Shown here in pieces: positions 21,406 through 32,983 of a DNA stretch of 64,000 bases; the stretch's first letter is position 1; each line of letters starts with the position of its first letter. This stretch comes from Ypsolopha sequella (lineage: Eukaryota; Arthropoda; Insecta; Lepidoptera; Ypsolophidae): positions 9,160,201-9,224,200 of the forward strand of contig OW204001.1 in assembly GCA_934047225.1 (NCBI GenBank). Direction: 5' to 3'. Made by a program: the position numbers and the translations under genes. Below the pieces are notes generated by a model. The model did no database searches. It saw only the letters and a list, made by a program, of their open reading frames with translations, and was not told where the DNA came from.

Positions 21406-24400
21406 CTTGGTTTTATAGAAACAACTCACTTCTGTGAAAGTGTAAGATCTGTCATTGCATTACCTGCATGCAGCTTATTTAAATAGTTTTCCCAAATGCA
21501 AAAATGTTACTTTTTTTGCTACGGAATGAAAAATTAAATTAAATCACAGGTTACATTTAATAATGTAGTCATGCCATTAAAAGAAAACAATACGAATGCT
21601 TTTGACATTTAGATAATGGCTTAAATAACATCCATAAGAAATTGGAATCCATCTTCCTGAAGTTTATAAATACAATCAGTCTGACATTAATTGCAATCAC
21701 GCGGTTAATTTATAATATCTCGTAACTGTTAGTGACACTGAAATAATCGGCTGTCAAAGCGCAATGCCAAAACCTGGCCCGCGGGCTTATAGCACTATGC
21801 TCTAGCGCAGAGAGAATCTTTCAGCGGGCGTATGAATCACTCTTAATTATTTTATGATGCTGAGTTTCGAGGCGCGAAGTGTGCGACAACCGATGTAAAC
21901 AATTACACAGGGATGTTTATTGCTGGCTGCCTAGCACCCGGCTCCACACCTAGCCAACAGTGGATCACTCCCAACTTTTAAATAACTCACTCAAGATAAC
22001 ACCTCGCCAGGGCTTCAGATGATGTCCAAAATTACGACCGCTCTTAATTTATTTCCATTGTTATCTCTCTTTATGTCTGAAGCGGAACAAACGACCGCTT
22101 TGAAGTTTCAAAAAATGTTTTTTCTCTATCTGCTATATGTGGAAGACCAACCCTTCGGCTTTGCGACGGCCCTTCTTTATTAGTGCGAGGAGCGAGGCCT
22201 AGTTGAATGCCACTGATACAGTGACTCATCCCCCAGATGTGCGGATATTCTTGAACATTATTTTCGTTTGCCCGCCCCTTAATAAAGGCGATTATTATAA
22301 TTTATATTAGCTTGAACCTAAAACAATTTGCTTTTGGAAAATTTACCACTAAACATTGTCTAACTTCCAAAATGAGATATGAAAACATCGATATCAACGT
22401 TAATGAGATTTGGAATGAGGGCTGTCATCGTTGGAATTTATTGTAGTCGTTTGGCGATGGGTGCACTCATGTGAGACATTTTGCAGACGGCGCCTGCCGT
22501 GAATCACTACTTCAGACCTGGAATCTTTGCCTTTATAGCGCTGCTGGTATAAAAGACGCGCGCACCGCCCCGGGCCGTTGGCATCAGAAACGCGACATGA
22601 CTAACCGCTCTAGATACAATCAAAATATGTGACAAGTTTATTTCTATTCTGAACAACACGTTCTGCCCCGTTCGATATATCCTGACTCTTGGTTGAACAT
22701 CTGCTGATTTTTTCGACGGCAAAACTAGGTCGGGGTTTATACCTGCGTCACGCGCAGCTTTGCCCGTGCGTGCTACGTTTACGCAAACGTTACGCTTCTT
22801 CGCGACCTCGCAGCTAGCTAGTTGTTCTAATATCTCTAAATTCATCCTCAGCTCTTCTATTTCTCATTAACACTATCAGTTGAGTATTTCTGGTGCTCAA
22901 GGCTATCGGTTCGTTATCATCACACCGTGTTATAATGTTTTTGTCTAGGTTGAGAGCGGTTGGCTCGCTGGCACGGAGGGGGCGTGCTAAAATACACCAG
23001 TGACTCAACGTAGCACGCGCTTGTTTCACAATGCTGCCTTTGCCAATAGAATTTGTGCTTCTTCCTAGTGGTGCTTCTCAGCTATTATGATAAATCAGAG
23101 TGCGGTTTGTGAGAGCCGTAAACAATGCTAATTAGTTAATTTTAGGACAATTTAAGACGATTGGATTAATAGGCTATGGATAGGGTGTAAAGTTTTGAAG
23201 CGGTTGTTGCGTATTTTCGTAATGCATGTTGTATTTTTCTTTTGCTTCGTTATCGACATAATTTATAATTTTATCTTAATTGATTTCTCTGGATGAATAT
23301 TAGTCGCGATTTAAACAGAAAAACCGTGTATCAAAGCCGCGATGAGGCTTAGGCGTGTATGCACCGCTCCTCGATAGTTTCTAGGATTCTGGGAAAGATA
23401 CAAAGAAAATCGCAAGTCTGAGTTTCTATAACATGCTGGCCTTCTGTGGTCCTTGTCTTTATATGTGTGTATAAATCGCTCCTTAGAAAGCCAAGACCTA
23501 CAATTCACTTCTTATAAAATATACCCGTATCCTTATTGTTTCGAAAATCTCTATTATCAAGCAGTAGTAACTTAACTAATGAATGACGCAAGCTGTTATT
23601 TTAATGATCCTCTTCGACTATGCAATAATTACCTGTCTGCTAGAAGCTTTTTGAAGAATCTTTTTGCTAGTATTACCTTGTATTCACTTACGTTAAATCA
23701 GCCTCTGACAATTTGTTGGCCATTTATAGAATCATTATTGCATAAAGAATATCTGATTCTAAGCTCTTATCTATATAACTCTAAAACTTCCACCCATTCG
23801 AATGGTCTCCAAAAAATACACTTGTCTTTTTAATTTTCTAAAATAGATATCTTCTGATTAAACGCAAAGCTCGTAATCAGCAATGATACTGACAAATGTT
23901 ACCGTCCCATCTGTCCAACGGCTTACTTTACGTTCGTCCAGTCTTTGATCTGTTCTGGATACCATCACCTATAATAGCACATTTACGTTTGTTGTTCCAG
24001 TTCTAGTTTTCCCGAAGGAAGTTGGCAACAAAACGTAAACTGCCCTCTTTACCAGTTGTAATATACCCAAATTGTGCCCCAGGCCTGTTAATATGCTAAA
24101 CTGTAATGATCGTATAAATGAGCATCAAAAATAACCAACAAAGTGTTGATGACAAACAGTGTTCGTTCTTTTTTACGTCTTAGTGAGTCAACAGTACGAT
24201 GCTTTAGCACTTATATTATTGTCCTTATTTACGTTAAATTTGTACACAAGGACGCCTAATTTCGCCCAGGAGATATTTCCGGAGCGAATGATACTGTCTC
24301 TGCTGAATCAGACTTTTTTAAAGGTTGGATATGACGTAATTTTGTTGAGGCGATTTCTTTTGACTCGCGTAATCCGGACATCAGAAGTTTGGACATTCTA

Positions 24401-24519
24401 TAGTTTTATTTTTGGCAGTGTTCGCTTTCAAACAGATCCAATTGATTCAAACTTTAAGGGGGTATAGCGTCAAAATTTTGAAGTTGGTGTTCAAAAGAAG
24501 CACCAAGTTAAAAAAAAGT
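21406..24519. other. Intron or intergenic DNA
   Basis: No supportable exon, RNA or element boundary. If the first exon at 20829 is real, this is part of the first intron. Confidence 0.35.
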
Positions 24520-24850
24520 ATTTCATCAATTTTGGAACCTTTTTCTAGATTTTGGACTATCAGGTTAATGCGATTGGAGGAATTTTACTCGATAGAAATA
24601 ATTATTGAAATGATATCTAAATTTACACTTTTTTTGATATTCTGACAAATTGGGATCGCATACAAACTTCAAAAATATTGATCTAGATCGGTTTTAACAA
24701 TACCTAATTTATGAAAATTTTCATAGCTATTTTAGTTAATTTTATATTAATTTAAAACCGACTTTTTGTCAATTTTCCCCGATTCTGTCCCTCTCGCACT
24801 GCGGGTTTTACCACCAGGAGTTACGGGGACTTTTGCACGGACGGTATATC
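24520..24850 (+). repeat. Dispersed repeat, second copy
   Basis: Related in the same orientation to 12860-13190 through TTTTTCTAG, CTCGATAGAAATAATTATTG and GTCCCTCTCGCACTGCGGG. Family not identified. Confidence 0.5.
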
Positions 24851-26900
24851 ACCTTAAGAGCGTTTGTCTGTTGCCATCTCCCTATAGTGAAGTCGAATAA
24901 ACCACTAAAACCGCGCAATAAAGCAGTAGCTCTGGAAATAAATAAAATGTGTTTTTAATCTTTCGTGAACGCATCACCCTAAATTTTCCCCTCGAGCAAG
25001 AGATCAATGTCGCATCGCATTTCTAGACATTTTCCCGTTGCTAATAAATCAGTGCACTAATAGAATGAGTAGCCAGCAGTTTCCACGAGACACGAGTTGT
25101 CAGCGTCGTGACGCAACCTGCGCCCGCGTCTGTGCTCTGTCCCGACACTAAATCGATAACAGATTAACGTCGCCGATCAAAGAACTTTCCTTCGCACTCA
25201 GATTTATGCGATTATCCGACTGATGAGTGACGCAGACTGTATACGCATGAGCAGACAAGAGATTGGTTTTAGTCGCGTCAAGTGGGATCCGAAATATCCA
25301 GATGCCAATTTCATATGTTAGAAAGACTGGGAAAAGATTTCTATATCATAAAGGATTGATTAACTTGTTCCGAAAAAAACAGCTTTCTGGGTTAGGTGTC
25401 GCGGATTGCCAAGCTACCACAAATCAAACGTGTTGACACCACTTAATACCAGAAAGCTCTTTTCCGAAACATCGTGTGATATATTGCTAGATTAGCAACG
25501 CACTAAATAACCATCTCCATGTATTTACGGTGACATGTACAAACGTCAAACAATGGCGATGTCATAGCCGCAATGGTGTCTCTAGGCAAAGCACTAGAGC
25601 GTGCTGGCAGCAGATAGGAGATCGTTTTGATAACAGCATCACGATTGCCAAGACTGATTTCTCCCTGCCATTGTCATTTTTCAGCTCGTGATATCTAAAT
25701 AGCCTCAAACATAACACCTGAGCTAATACGTCAAATATGACGCGAGATGCCGCTTCAACCCGTTATACTTCGATAGCGCTCCCTCTTTTAGGTTTTTTTC
25801 TGCATAAAACGTGATGTACGTGAACATTTTATGACTCCCGGATTAAATTTTATGGTTCATCGAAGTTTGGAGTCGTAAAATGGTGGTATTAGTCATGTAT
25901 GTAATGCTCGTCGGCAGCAGATAGGATCCGTCAACGGATGCGTCTACCGAGAACGGGCTTACTTGTCTTCGCCTCTTCTTCGTTAATTATCGCTTCCGCG
26001 AAGTAATTACTCGTTCGTAAACGTGTCCACTAATTTGTAAAATTCCCAGAGGCGAGATACGAACTGCCTTTGGATTCGAAGTCAAGTAATCCAAGCGTTT
26101 GTTTACCAACAATCGCATCCACTGGATGATGCAACAAAATTTCATTTGCTCTGTTTTTCCCACATATTTAAACGTTGTTAATGAAGAAATCGTTAACTGA
26201 AACGTTTTGCGGAAACAACAAAATACAGATTTCCACATCTACAATTCGTTCAAGATTTATGTGTTGATATATTTCTGGACACAGTTTAGGACGGCGTAAG
26301 TTATATCGGTTATAATCTCCGTGTAATGAGCTATTAAAACGACGAAGTTGGCACGCTGCTCTAATTTTATTATTTTCTAAGGGCACGCGCTGCCAGTTTG
26401 ATGACATATTATGTCTAATAATTTCCGCTAATACCCTCATGCCACATTATTCTTTTTGGAACTTATCAGAATTTGGTCTTCCATAAACGGAAGATTTCTG
26501 AACAACCGTTTTTCACCATATATTTTATCTCGGCTATTTACTGCGGCATATATACCGTATGATCTAAATCGAACAGTTGTAGTAACAAGTGTCACATCTC
26601 AAATGTAATGCATTTACGTCGGAATTACGTTGCTTTTGCGCACTGCACCTTTGGCCAGTGCATCGCAATCGTTCTATGAATTAGGGCCGTCAGCGATGCC
26701 GCAATCGCTGGGCCCTAATATATCCCTGCGCTTACGCATGTTACCTACACGCGGCATAACAGCCGGCCGTCAGCCAACACACCTGATGACGTGCGGTAAA
26801 CATGTGACGATGCCGCATTAATCCTTGTACTGACGCCTACTCTACTCGAAGTACCGACTTTCACTTGTAAGAATACTGTAGTAAGAAGTTTTGTTGACAA
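24851..26900. other. Noncoding DNA
   Basis: No supportable gene. A modest hairpin (AACAGCTTTCTGG paired with CCAGAAAGCTCTT) lies around 25379-25461. Confidence 0.35.
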
Positions 26901-26939
26901 ACATGGCAAAAGCGGAAGCGGCTGATCTTTAGCGGAGTT

Positions 26940-27249
26940 AGTGAAGTCAAGTGCAGGGCTGCAGTGGCGCCGGTGACCGGTGCCGGGTGCAGCACGGCGT
27001 GGGCGCAGGTCGTCGACCGCTGCAAAGAGCGACTGCGCGCGCCCTGCCAGCGAAAACGGCAGAAAACCTCACGAAGGGCGGCAGCGCACGGTGTCCGCAT
27101 TTAGCTCGGGCTTACGACGCTGAGTCACCGCACCACGAATAGCGGCGGTTTGTTTGTTGCACCGCCCGCTCCCGGCTCTCCCGCCGATTATTTCGAGCGG
27201 GCGGCGGCGTGCAGTGCTCGGCGCACTGTCTCCGCGAGAGGACGCTACC
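26940..27249 (+). promoter_or_regulatory. CpG-rich candidate promoter and 5' UTR, alternative first exon
   Basis: About 310 bases are far richer in G+C and CpG than anything nearby (for example GGCGCCGGTGACCGGTGCCG), against AT-rich surroundings. It leads directly into the ATG at 27250, which has A at -3. No TATA box is seen. The reading as a promoter is inference from composition and position. Confidence 0.3.
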
Positions 27250-27355
27250 ATGACCCCGCTCCCCGCGCCGCCCGCGCGCCGCAACGCGCCTCCCTCCGCC
27301 ACAGGCATCGTCACCACCATCAGGGACACAGTCAGCTGTAGTTGGATATTCTATA
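27250..27355 (+). CDS. Candidate alternative first coding exon (isoform 2) of the TAK1 C-terminal-like protein
   Basis: ATG at 27250 opens 35 codons, beginning MTPLPAPPARRNAPPSATG and ending SCSWIFY, plus one base. It stops at a donor A|GTGAGT (27356-27361). The leftover base plus GT from 28781 gives Ser in frame, exactly as for the exon at 20829. The N-terminus is Pro/Ala-rich and low-complexity, so coding status is less certain than splicing phase. A product of about 167 residues is predicted. The exon could also be untranslated or an accidental open frame in CpG-rich DNA. Confidence 0.3.
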
Positions 27356-28780
27356 GTGAGTGTCAAACCGAAGGGTTTGGCCACGAGCAGGGACCTTCGA
27401 GGGAATGCGGTGGTCGACTCTACCAACCACTTCCGCAATTTCGACTTCCGTCTCCTTGAATACTGATGGACTCGTGGTCTTTGGCAAATCAACACTAGTG
27501 ATAATAAGAGGTTCTTATGTGTAGGCCTTTGTTGGACTCCCTGAAACATCAGTTTTTTTTAACACGAGTGAAAAGTTCTTACAGTGATGTGATTAACGTT
27601 TTTTCGTTTGGCTATGTTTTTGGTTACCATTCAATTATTTTTCTACTGCGTGATTGGCTTTCTGTGTTACAAACAAACTGGAATCGAGGATCTGCGTAAG
27701 ATATCAAATCTATTGTTCCAAATCGCTTAACAAGTATTGTTACTGCATTATATCATTCTTCAGTTGTGCTAAATTTTTGTTACTACCGCCATCTATTTGC
27801 GGAGGGCGGAATCGTTTCGAATCAGAAATCTAGGTGAAGATTCTGACATCAGCGTTTGCAAAGTAAATTTAACTCCTGACGTACAAACCCTGTGGACTGC
27901 TGAAGTCCGATTTATTCCATACATTCGGATTGTTCTCGCCTTGATCGGTTCTGCTGTACATGTTGTGTTAATTGCGTCATAGATTTTAATGTTTATGATT
28001 CTATTAGCATACTAAATTTTATTAGCATCGGAGCTATTATAGTATGTTTTATTGTATCGTTTAGTGTGACTAAGTCTTCTTGGACCATTTCGTATGTATA
28101 ACTGACTACTTTTGAATACTAATTGTTTCTTTAACCAATTAGTGCCTATCATTCTTGTTTAGTATTTCTGCTGTGTTGATCACGTTAATATCATCATCGT
28201 CTTGGGTAGATATAAATTGTTTATATTATTTCTTATTCTCTATTTGTCCATCATAAATCTGATAAAATCTGACCGCCGCCATGTTTGTTTATTTTTCACC
28301 GTTTTATTCTTGAAGAATTAATTTAATTCTTATTCTGCTACTACAACGATCCAGATTTATATTCCATTATAGTTATTAATTCACATTTCTTTTAAAATTA
28401 ATTGTTCTTTTTGGCAATGAAATTTTTTACACCAACCCTAGAATACTACAGACGTGCGCTAGTATTACACAATCCCAAGGTAGTGTGACAAGGCTGTATT
28501 ATGTCAGATCTGAAAGTTTGCAAGGCTGCAAAACTATTATATCCATATTTGCAACATAAACTATTGTCTATTTTAAAAATCATTCCCGGAATGTATTATT
28601 CTCTTCATTTTTTTATCCTTTTCTGAGGAGGGTTTATATCAGCCTCTTAAGTATCTCTGACCTCGTCTTTGGCTTTGACTAAAAAAGAATGGATTTTTTC
28701 AACGTCTGACTTGGTCAAAACTCCCTATATATTTACACCTGTAATCTCCTAATCCTAACATCCTAATCTCTTTTTCTTAG

Positions 28781-28971
28781 GTAACAGCAGTGGTTCCACG
28801 TCAGGCCCCGGAGAGGGTGCCGCGCCGCCACCAACCGAACCTGACCCAGACCTTGATTCTATGCACATGATGCTAGACCCCCATCTGAGGCCGATATCAC
28901 CGGACCTGAACAATGAAGAGTCAAAGAGGATATTTGAAGAGCACAAGCAATTGGCGCAGGAGTATCTCAAG
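28781..28971 (+). CDS. Tak1: TAK1 (MAP3K7) C-terminal-like exon: Pro-rich linker and start of the TAB-binding coiled coil
   Basis: A polypyrimidine acceptor (TTTTTCTTAG) precedes the exon, which enters with two bases of a split codon and ends in phase 0 at AAG|GTATCT. The encoded Ser/Gly/Pro-rich linker is followed by MHMMLDPHLRPISPD and EEHKQLAQEYLK. These align, from memory, with the TAK1 C-terminal block 'LDHQLQPLAPC...EQHCKMAQEYMK', the region that binds TAB2/TAB3 in the kinase complex acting in immune and JNK signalling. No kinase-domain exon is visible upstream in this window. The gene is therefore either Tak1 with far 5' exons outside the window or a short MAP3K7CL-like gene. Confidence 0.8.
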
Positions 28972-29036
28972 GTATCTTTTTAGACCCACTTTATTCTTAT
29001 CTATCAAATAAGCTCTACTCGATTGTAGATGGTATT

Positions 29037-29113
29037 TGAATTACAGTTGAATAGGATACTTAAAGACCATAAACAATTGAAGCAACGGAGTATCCCAACA
29101 TTGTTTTTGGACC
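29037..29113 (+). pseudogene. Decayed duplicate of the preceding TAK1-tail exon
   Basis: The stretch with AGGATACTTAAAGACCATAA and CAATTGAAGCAACGGAGTAT aligns base for base with 28925-28985 of the real exon and its donor flank (exon: AGGATATTTGAAGAGCACAA, then CAATTGGCGCAGGAGTAT, then TTTTTAGACC). The relic lacks the donor GT and has a small indel. It lies 66 bases downstream of the exon in the intron. A still weaker echo (AGAGCATGAACCTTTGGCGTAGG) may lie near 29260-29285. Confidence 0.6.
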
Positions 29114-29529
29114 TTGAGAGTACGTTCAAGCTGTCAACAAACTCACTTCGCAGATATAGCGTAAAGGCAGGTATAACTCTTTATTAGATCCAATTGTAAC
29201 TCTAATAAGCTAAATGTTGTTGTACACGCTGTTTTAGATCTGGCAAAGATGATACTCTAGCTAGAGCATGAACCTTTGGCGTAGGAAAAGTGTGTAATTT
29301 CTTGGATACAATTTAATCAAATCTTTTGATTACCACATATGTTGCTCAACATAAATTTAGAAACCTTAAATTACACAACTGGTGTGTTTTTCAGCAGCGA
29401 ATTTGTTAAGCTCGATCGCAAATTTTACTTGAATAAATTTTACACGTTAAGTCAGACCAAGTGCAGCGTTATTGGAAAATAGAGAAAAATGTGCAACGTG
29501 CGGTAATCAAGTACTTGGTTAGAAAATAT

Positions 29530-30265
29530 AAACACCAAGGAAATTCACGATGATATGAAAACAAGGGGAATTTGCCCCGTCGTATACCATCGCGAAAAAT
29601 TTAAACGTGGATGACATAGCATCAAAGTGACCCTCTGCTCCGGCTGGCTTACGACGTCTACGACTTAAGAAAACATAGTCAACGTGTGTGATCTCATAAT
29701 GAAAAACCGTAGATTGTATATCAGGGATATTGCTGATACTAAAGGCATCTCGTATGAACCAACACAAAACATCATTGTCAACGAACTCGGATTTTCTAGG
29801 GGATCCCAAGTTGCTTTCAGTTGAGCAAAAGCAAATTCGATTCACAATTTCTCGCGACTGATTAGAGAAATTTGAGACTGATCCGCAAGATTTTTTCAAG
29901 ATTTGTGGCAATGGATGAAACTTGGGTTTAATATCCAGGGTCAAAATAACAATCCAAGCAGTGGAAAAAATCTGCTGAACCGACCACAAAGAAAGCGAAG
30001 GCGATTATGTTGGCCGGCAAGGTGATGGCGTCAGTTTTTAGGGATACTAAGGGTGTCATCATGGTGAACTACCTTGCGAAAGGCGAAACAATAAACTCGG
30101 CATACTATTGCACCCTTTTGGAAATTAAAGAGAAACAAGATTTACTGAGAGAGAAAGTGTTTTTTCACCAGGACAACGTTTACACGTCTGCTCCATAGCT
30201 CAAATTCGTGACAGATTCAAATGGCTGCCTTACCCAGATTATTTTCCGGATTTCCCATACCATTT
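29530..30265 (+). pseudogene. mariner (DD34D) transposase relic in an intron
   Basis: The + strand reads, with stops and shifts, through KLLSVEQKQIRFTISRD, MDETWV (29911-29928), QSKQWKKSAEPTTKKAKA, an open stretch AGKVMASVFRDTKGVIMVNY (30007 onward), FHQDN (about 30158-30175) and PDYFPDFPY. These follow the order of mariner transposase motifs. Stops interrupt it (for example straight after MDETWV) and no terminal inverted repeats were found, so it is dead. It sits between two exons of the TAK1-tail gene in the same orientation. Confidence 0.8.
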
Positions 30266-30269
30266 CTTT

Positions 30270-30670
30270 TTTTTTTGTGAGAATATACGCCATTTTAGGA
30301 CATAGTTTCCATTATTTTGGTATACAAATTAACCATTATTTTTTCATGATTTTTTAAAGAATTGTCCGATATAACGTCACTTGAGAATTTTAGACATTAT
30401 ACTGATTGTGATGTCTACTCATCTTCCGTCAAATCTGTCGGAAGCAAATTATTATAAATTTATATCGATAAATTTCTAAACAGCCATTTCTCAAGTGATG
30501 TCACACGAAGGCAAATGGAAGTTGCAGATTTTTCTTAACAATATTCATCATCGTGAGGTTTTGTAGACCACACGTTCTAAAACACGCCTTATTAAACCTA
30601 AATCTCGAAATGGTTTTCGAATTAACACACCTTAAAATTATTTAATCTAAGCGAATTGACCTTCATAAAA
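30270..30670 (+). repeat. Dispersed intronic repeat, copy 1
   Basis: This stretch (TTCTCAAGTGATGTCAC, TTCTAAACAGCCAT, ATTAAACCTAAATCTCGAAA, GGTTTTCGAATTAACACAC) is matched in reverse complement at 39250-39690. Each copy is in sense orientation relative to its host gene. Family not identified. Confidence 0.65.
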
Positions 30671-30733
30671 TCTTTGGTATTTTGTATTTTTCTATTTTGA
30701 AGCTCATAATTTTTTTTTTCTTTTGTATTCTAG

Positions 30734-30844
30734 ATACAAACTGAGTTGGCTTACCTAAGTAAACACAAGACAGAGTTAGAAGATCAAATGGACGATGAGG
30801 AACTCAGGCAGAAGCGGGAGATGATACAATTAGAGAATGAGAAG
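30734..30844 (+). CDS. Tak1: TAK1 (MAP3K7) C-terminal-like exon: coiled coil
   Basis: The exon has 37 codons in phase 0 at both ends, between TATTCTAG and AAG|GTAAGA. It begins IQTELAYLSKHKTELEDQM and ends IQLENEK, a heptad-rich charged helix. It aligns from memory with the TAK1 segment 'VQTEIALLLQRKQELVAEL'. It continues without a gap from the preceding exon's AQEYLK. Confidence 0.85.
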
Positions 30845-31035
30845 GTAAGAGATATTTCTTATCTTACTATGTAAATGAACTTGGAAGCGCTCTTACTGGG
30901 GCGGATTGTCAATCAAAATCAGATTTTGATTTTAAGAGGTTATGTAAAAAATATAGGGGTGCTTCTTTTCTGTGTATTTCATGGAACACAGGACGTTGCA
31001 GTCTATTTCTGGTATATGTGTGGCAGGCAAATAGT

Positions 31036-31780
31036 AAAATTCGGCATTTTACAAACTGCGTCGTCAGTTTCTAACCGCTCGCTGGTTTGCAATTTGCCGT
31101 AAAATGCACGCTGTTTGTAAAATTACTTTCTTCTGACTGAAAAGACTGAAAGTCTTTCACTAAAAAAAGAAAAATAGTTGCGATAACGAGCGGAGTGAGA
31201 GGAAGCGTGTTAGGTTTACATGTAAGTACATATTATACATAAGTACTTAAGAGGCCGGTGCAGTAATCCTATTTCATACAAACGAAATACCAAAACCATT
31301 TATAAATCATAGATATTCATAAGGTGGTGTGTATTTATTCCGATTGCATTACATAATATCTAGGTTCCCAAATATATATTAAATAAGAACGCTGATTTAA
31401 ACATGAAATATGAGAAAAATAAGCTTTCTATGGAAATTTTAAATAGATAATAGTGTCATCTTTAAATCAGTGTCCTTTCAAATTATATATTTAGGAACCT
31501 AGATATTCTGATATCCAATCGGAATAAACACACACTATCCTAAGAATATCTATGATTTACAAATGATTTTGGTATTTCGTTTGTATGAACAAGGATTACT
31601 GCGCCGGCCTGTTAAGTGGAGCGAAGCGAGGCAACCTTCAATAGTTCTAACAGAATCACTATATGCCGAGGCTAATTATAAAATGATGAATTACTATACC
31701 ACGAAGATTCGTCAAATAGCAAAATAACGAGCGTTTTGAAACTGACGATGTCGTTTGTAAAATGCCGAATTTGCATTTTG
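31036..31780. mobile_element. Outer inverted-repeat element with a nested MITE
   Basis: AAATTCGGCATTTTACAAAC at the left is inverted as GTTTGTAAAATGCCGAATTT near 31750-31773, and the arms extend to CTGACGATG/CGTCGTCAG. The unit is interrupted by the MITE at 31252-31611. Both lie in the intron before the last coding exon of the TAK1-tail gene. Confidence 0.6.
31252..31611. mobile_element. Nested foldback MITE
   Basis: AGGCCGGTGCAGTAATCC and GGATTACTGCGCCGGCCT form the ends. Inverted arms of about 130 bases continue through CATACAAACGAAATACCAAAA and AATCATAGATATTC. TTAAG occurs at both flanks and may be the target duplication. Confidence 0.7.
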
Positions 31781-32793
31781 TTCGACTATAGATGTGTTCG
31801 AAGTGTGAATGCAAAATTTGGGAAAATATAAAAACCAAACACAGTGAGTCCCGTACTCCTAATAGTGTTTAAAGTGACCGTGCAAATGTAAAATCTAATC
31901 TTGTGAAATGCAAGTCACAGTCCACACTCGGTACACCCGCGTTTCACTTACAATTATTACGTCCCAACGTTATGAGTGATGAACCCTATCGCCGTTCTTC
32001 GGGCACAAATACGCGCTTTTTGATGTTTTATTATGATTCTGAAATTTGTTTTGTAATTGTTATGTCTCTAATTATCACAATAGTGATGATACGATAATGT
32101 TATTCGAGAGTTTTTCTGTAATTCCTGATGTTTTTCTAAAGTTACTATAAAAATTTACAGCAATTGTTTTTAATAATTATTATTCTTCATTTTACAGAGT
32201 AGCTAGCACCTTGGTATTTATTTTGTTTAGAAATGTTAATTATCATCTAAAGTGATAATGCCGAACCCTGTTTTTGTCCGATTTCCGACCCTTAATATCT
32301 TAACAAACCCCTAAAGCACGTAAATGTAACGGTATTTTTACCAAAAGTGCTCCTATTGGTTTAATAAAGTGTATATAGTCGTATAAAGTATATATACATA
32401 TACAAAAATACAAAAAATATTTATTTTCAGACACATGAGTTAACACATATAACTTAAATTTTAGTGGCTCCCAGACTAGACGATGGGTAGTCTGTTCCGT
32501 GGGTGGCGAAGTGTATAAAGTCGGAAAATTAATGCAAGTCAAACATCGAAAATGTTATCTAGCTAGATTATATTAGTACACGTCCACAAATCACACATAA
32601 TATTATATATATAATTAATATATTATAAATATATATATATAATTATATAAAAAATTATATATATAAAAAATCTTTCCAAAATCATGTTTCTTCCGAAACA
32701 AGTTTTAAATTTTACCCTTAAATAGAAGGTCTAATTTATTTATTTATTGCTTTTAAATAGAAGATATATCTAGGAATATTTCCCTTGTTACAG

Positions 32794-32889
32794 GACTCCT
32801 TGATCAAACTATACTGCAGCTTAAGAAGCCAGCTCGCGCGGGTGGACAACGAGTTCATTCTACTGCCAGAAGATATGCCACACGAGTGA
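32794..32889 (+). CDS. Tak1: Last coding exon of the TAK1 C-terminal-like gene
   Basis: After CTTGTTACAG the exon encodes 31 residues, starting DSLIKLYCSLRSQLARV and ending PEDMPHE, then TGA at 32887-32889. It completes the coiled coil and corresponds to the extreme C-terminus of TAK1 ('LSTYYQQCKKQL' in memory of the mammalian protein). The three certain exons give about 131 residues of C-terminal protein. Confidence 0.85.
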   Translation, partial: DSLIKLYCSLRSQLARVDNEFILLPEDMPHE

Positions 32890-32942
32890 AGTGACGTTCC
32901 AACGATGGGTGGATTCACCCTACTGGGACCACTTGTGACGTC

Positions 32943-32983
32943 ACACGCACTGACACAAAGTACGAGGTTGTGTCAGTGCGTGT
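32943..32983 (+). repeat. Perfect 16-bp hairpin 53 bases after the stop codon
   Basis: ACACGCACTGACACAA (32943-32958) is followed by a nine-base loop and TTGTGTCAGTGCGTGT (32968-32983). The pairing is perfect. Confidence 0.8.

Noticed and set aside
27069..27549. Long minus-strand open frames (86 and 145 codons)
   Set aside because: They lie in CpG-rich sequence where stops are rare; the + strand has the ATG, donor and phase match, and no similarity was recognised on the minus strand.
1..28780. Tak1 kinase-domain exons upstream of 28781
   Set aside because: Looked for glycine-loop, HRD and DFG-type stretches in the open frames on the + strand and saw none; they may lie outside the window.
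29519..29989. 156-codon open frame on the minus strand
   Set aside because: It is antisense to the mariner transposase relic, whose motifs are on the + strand.
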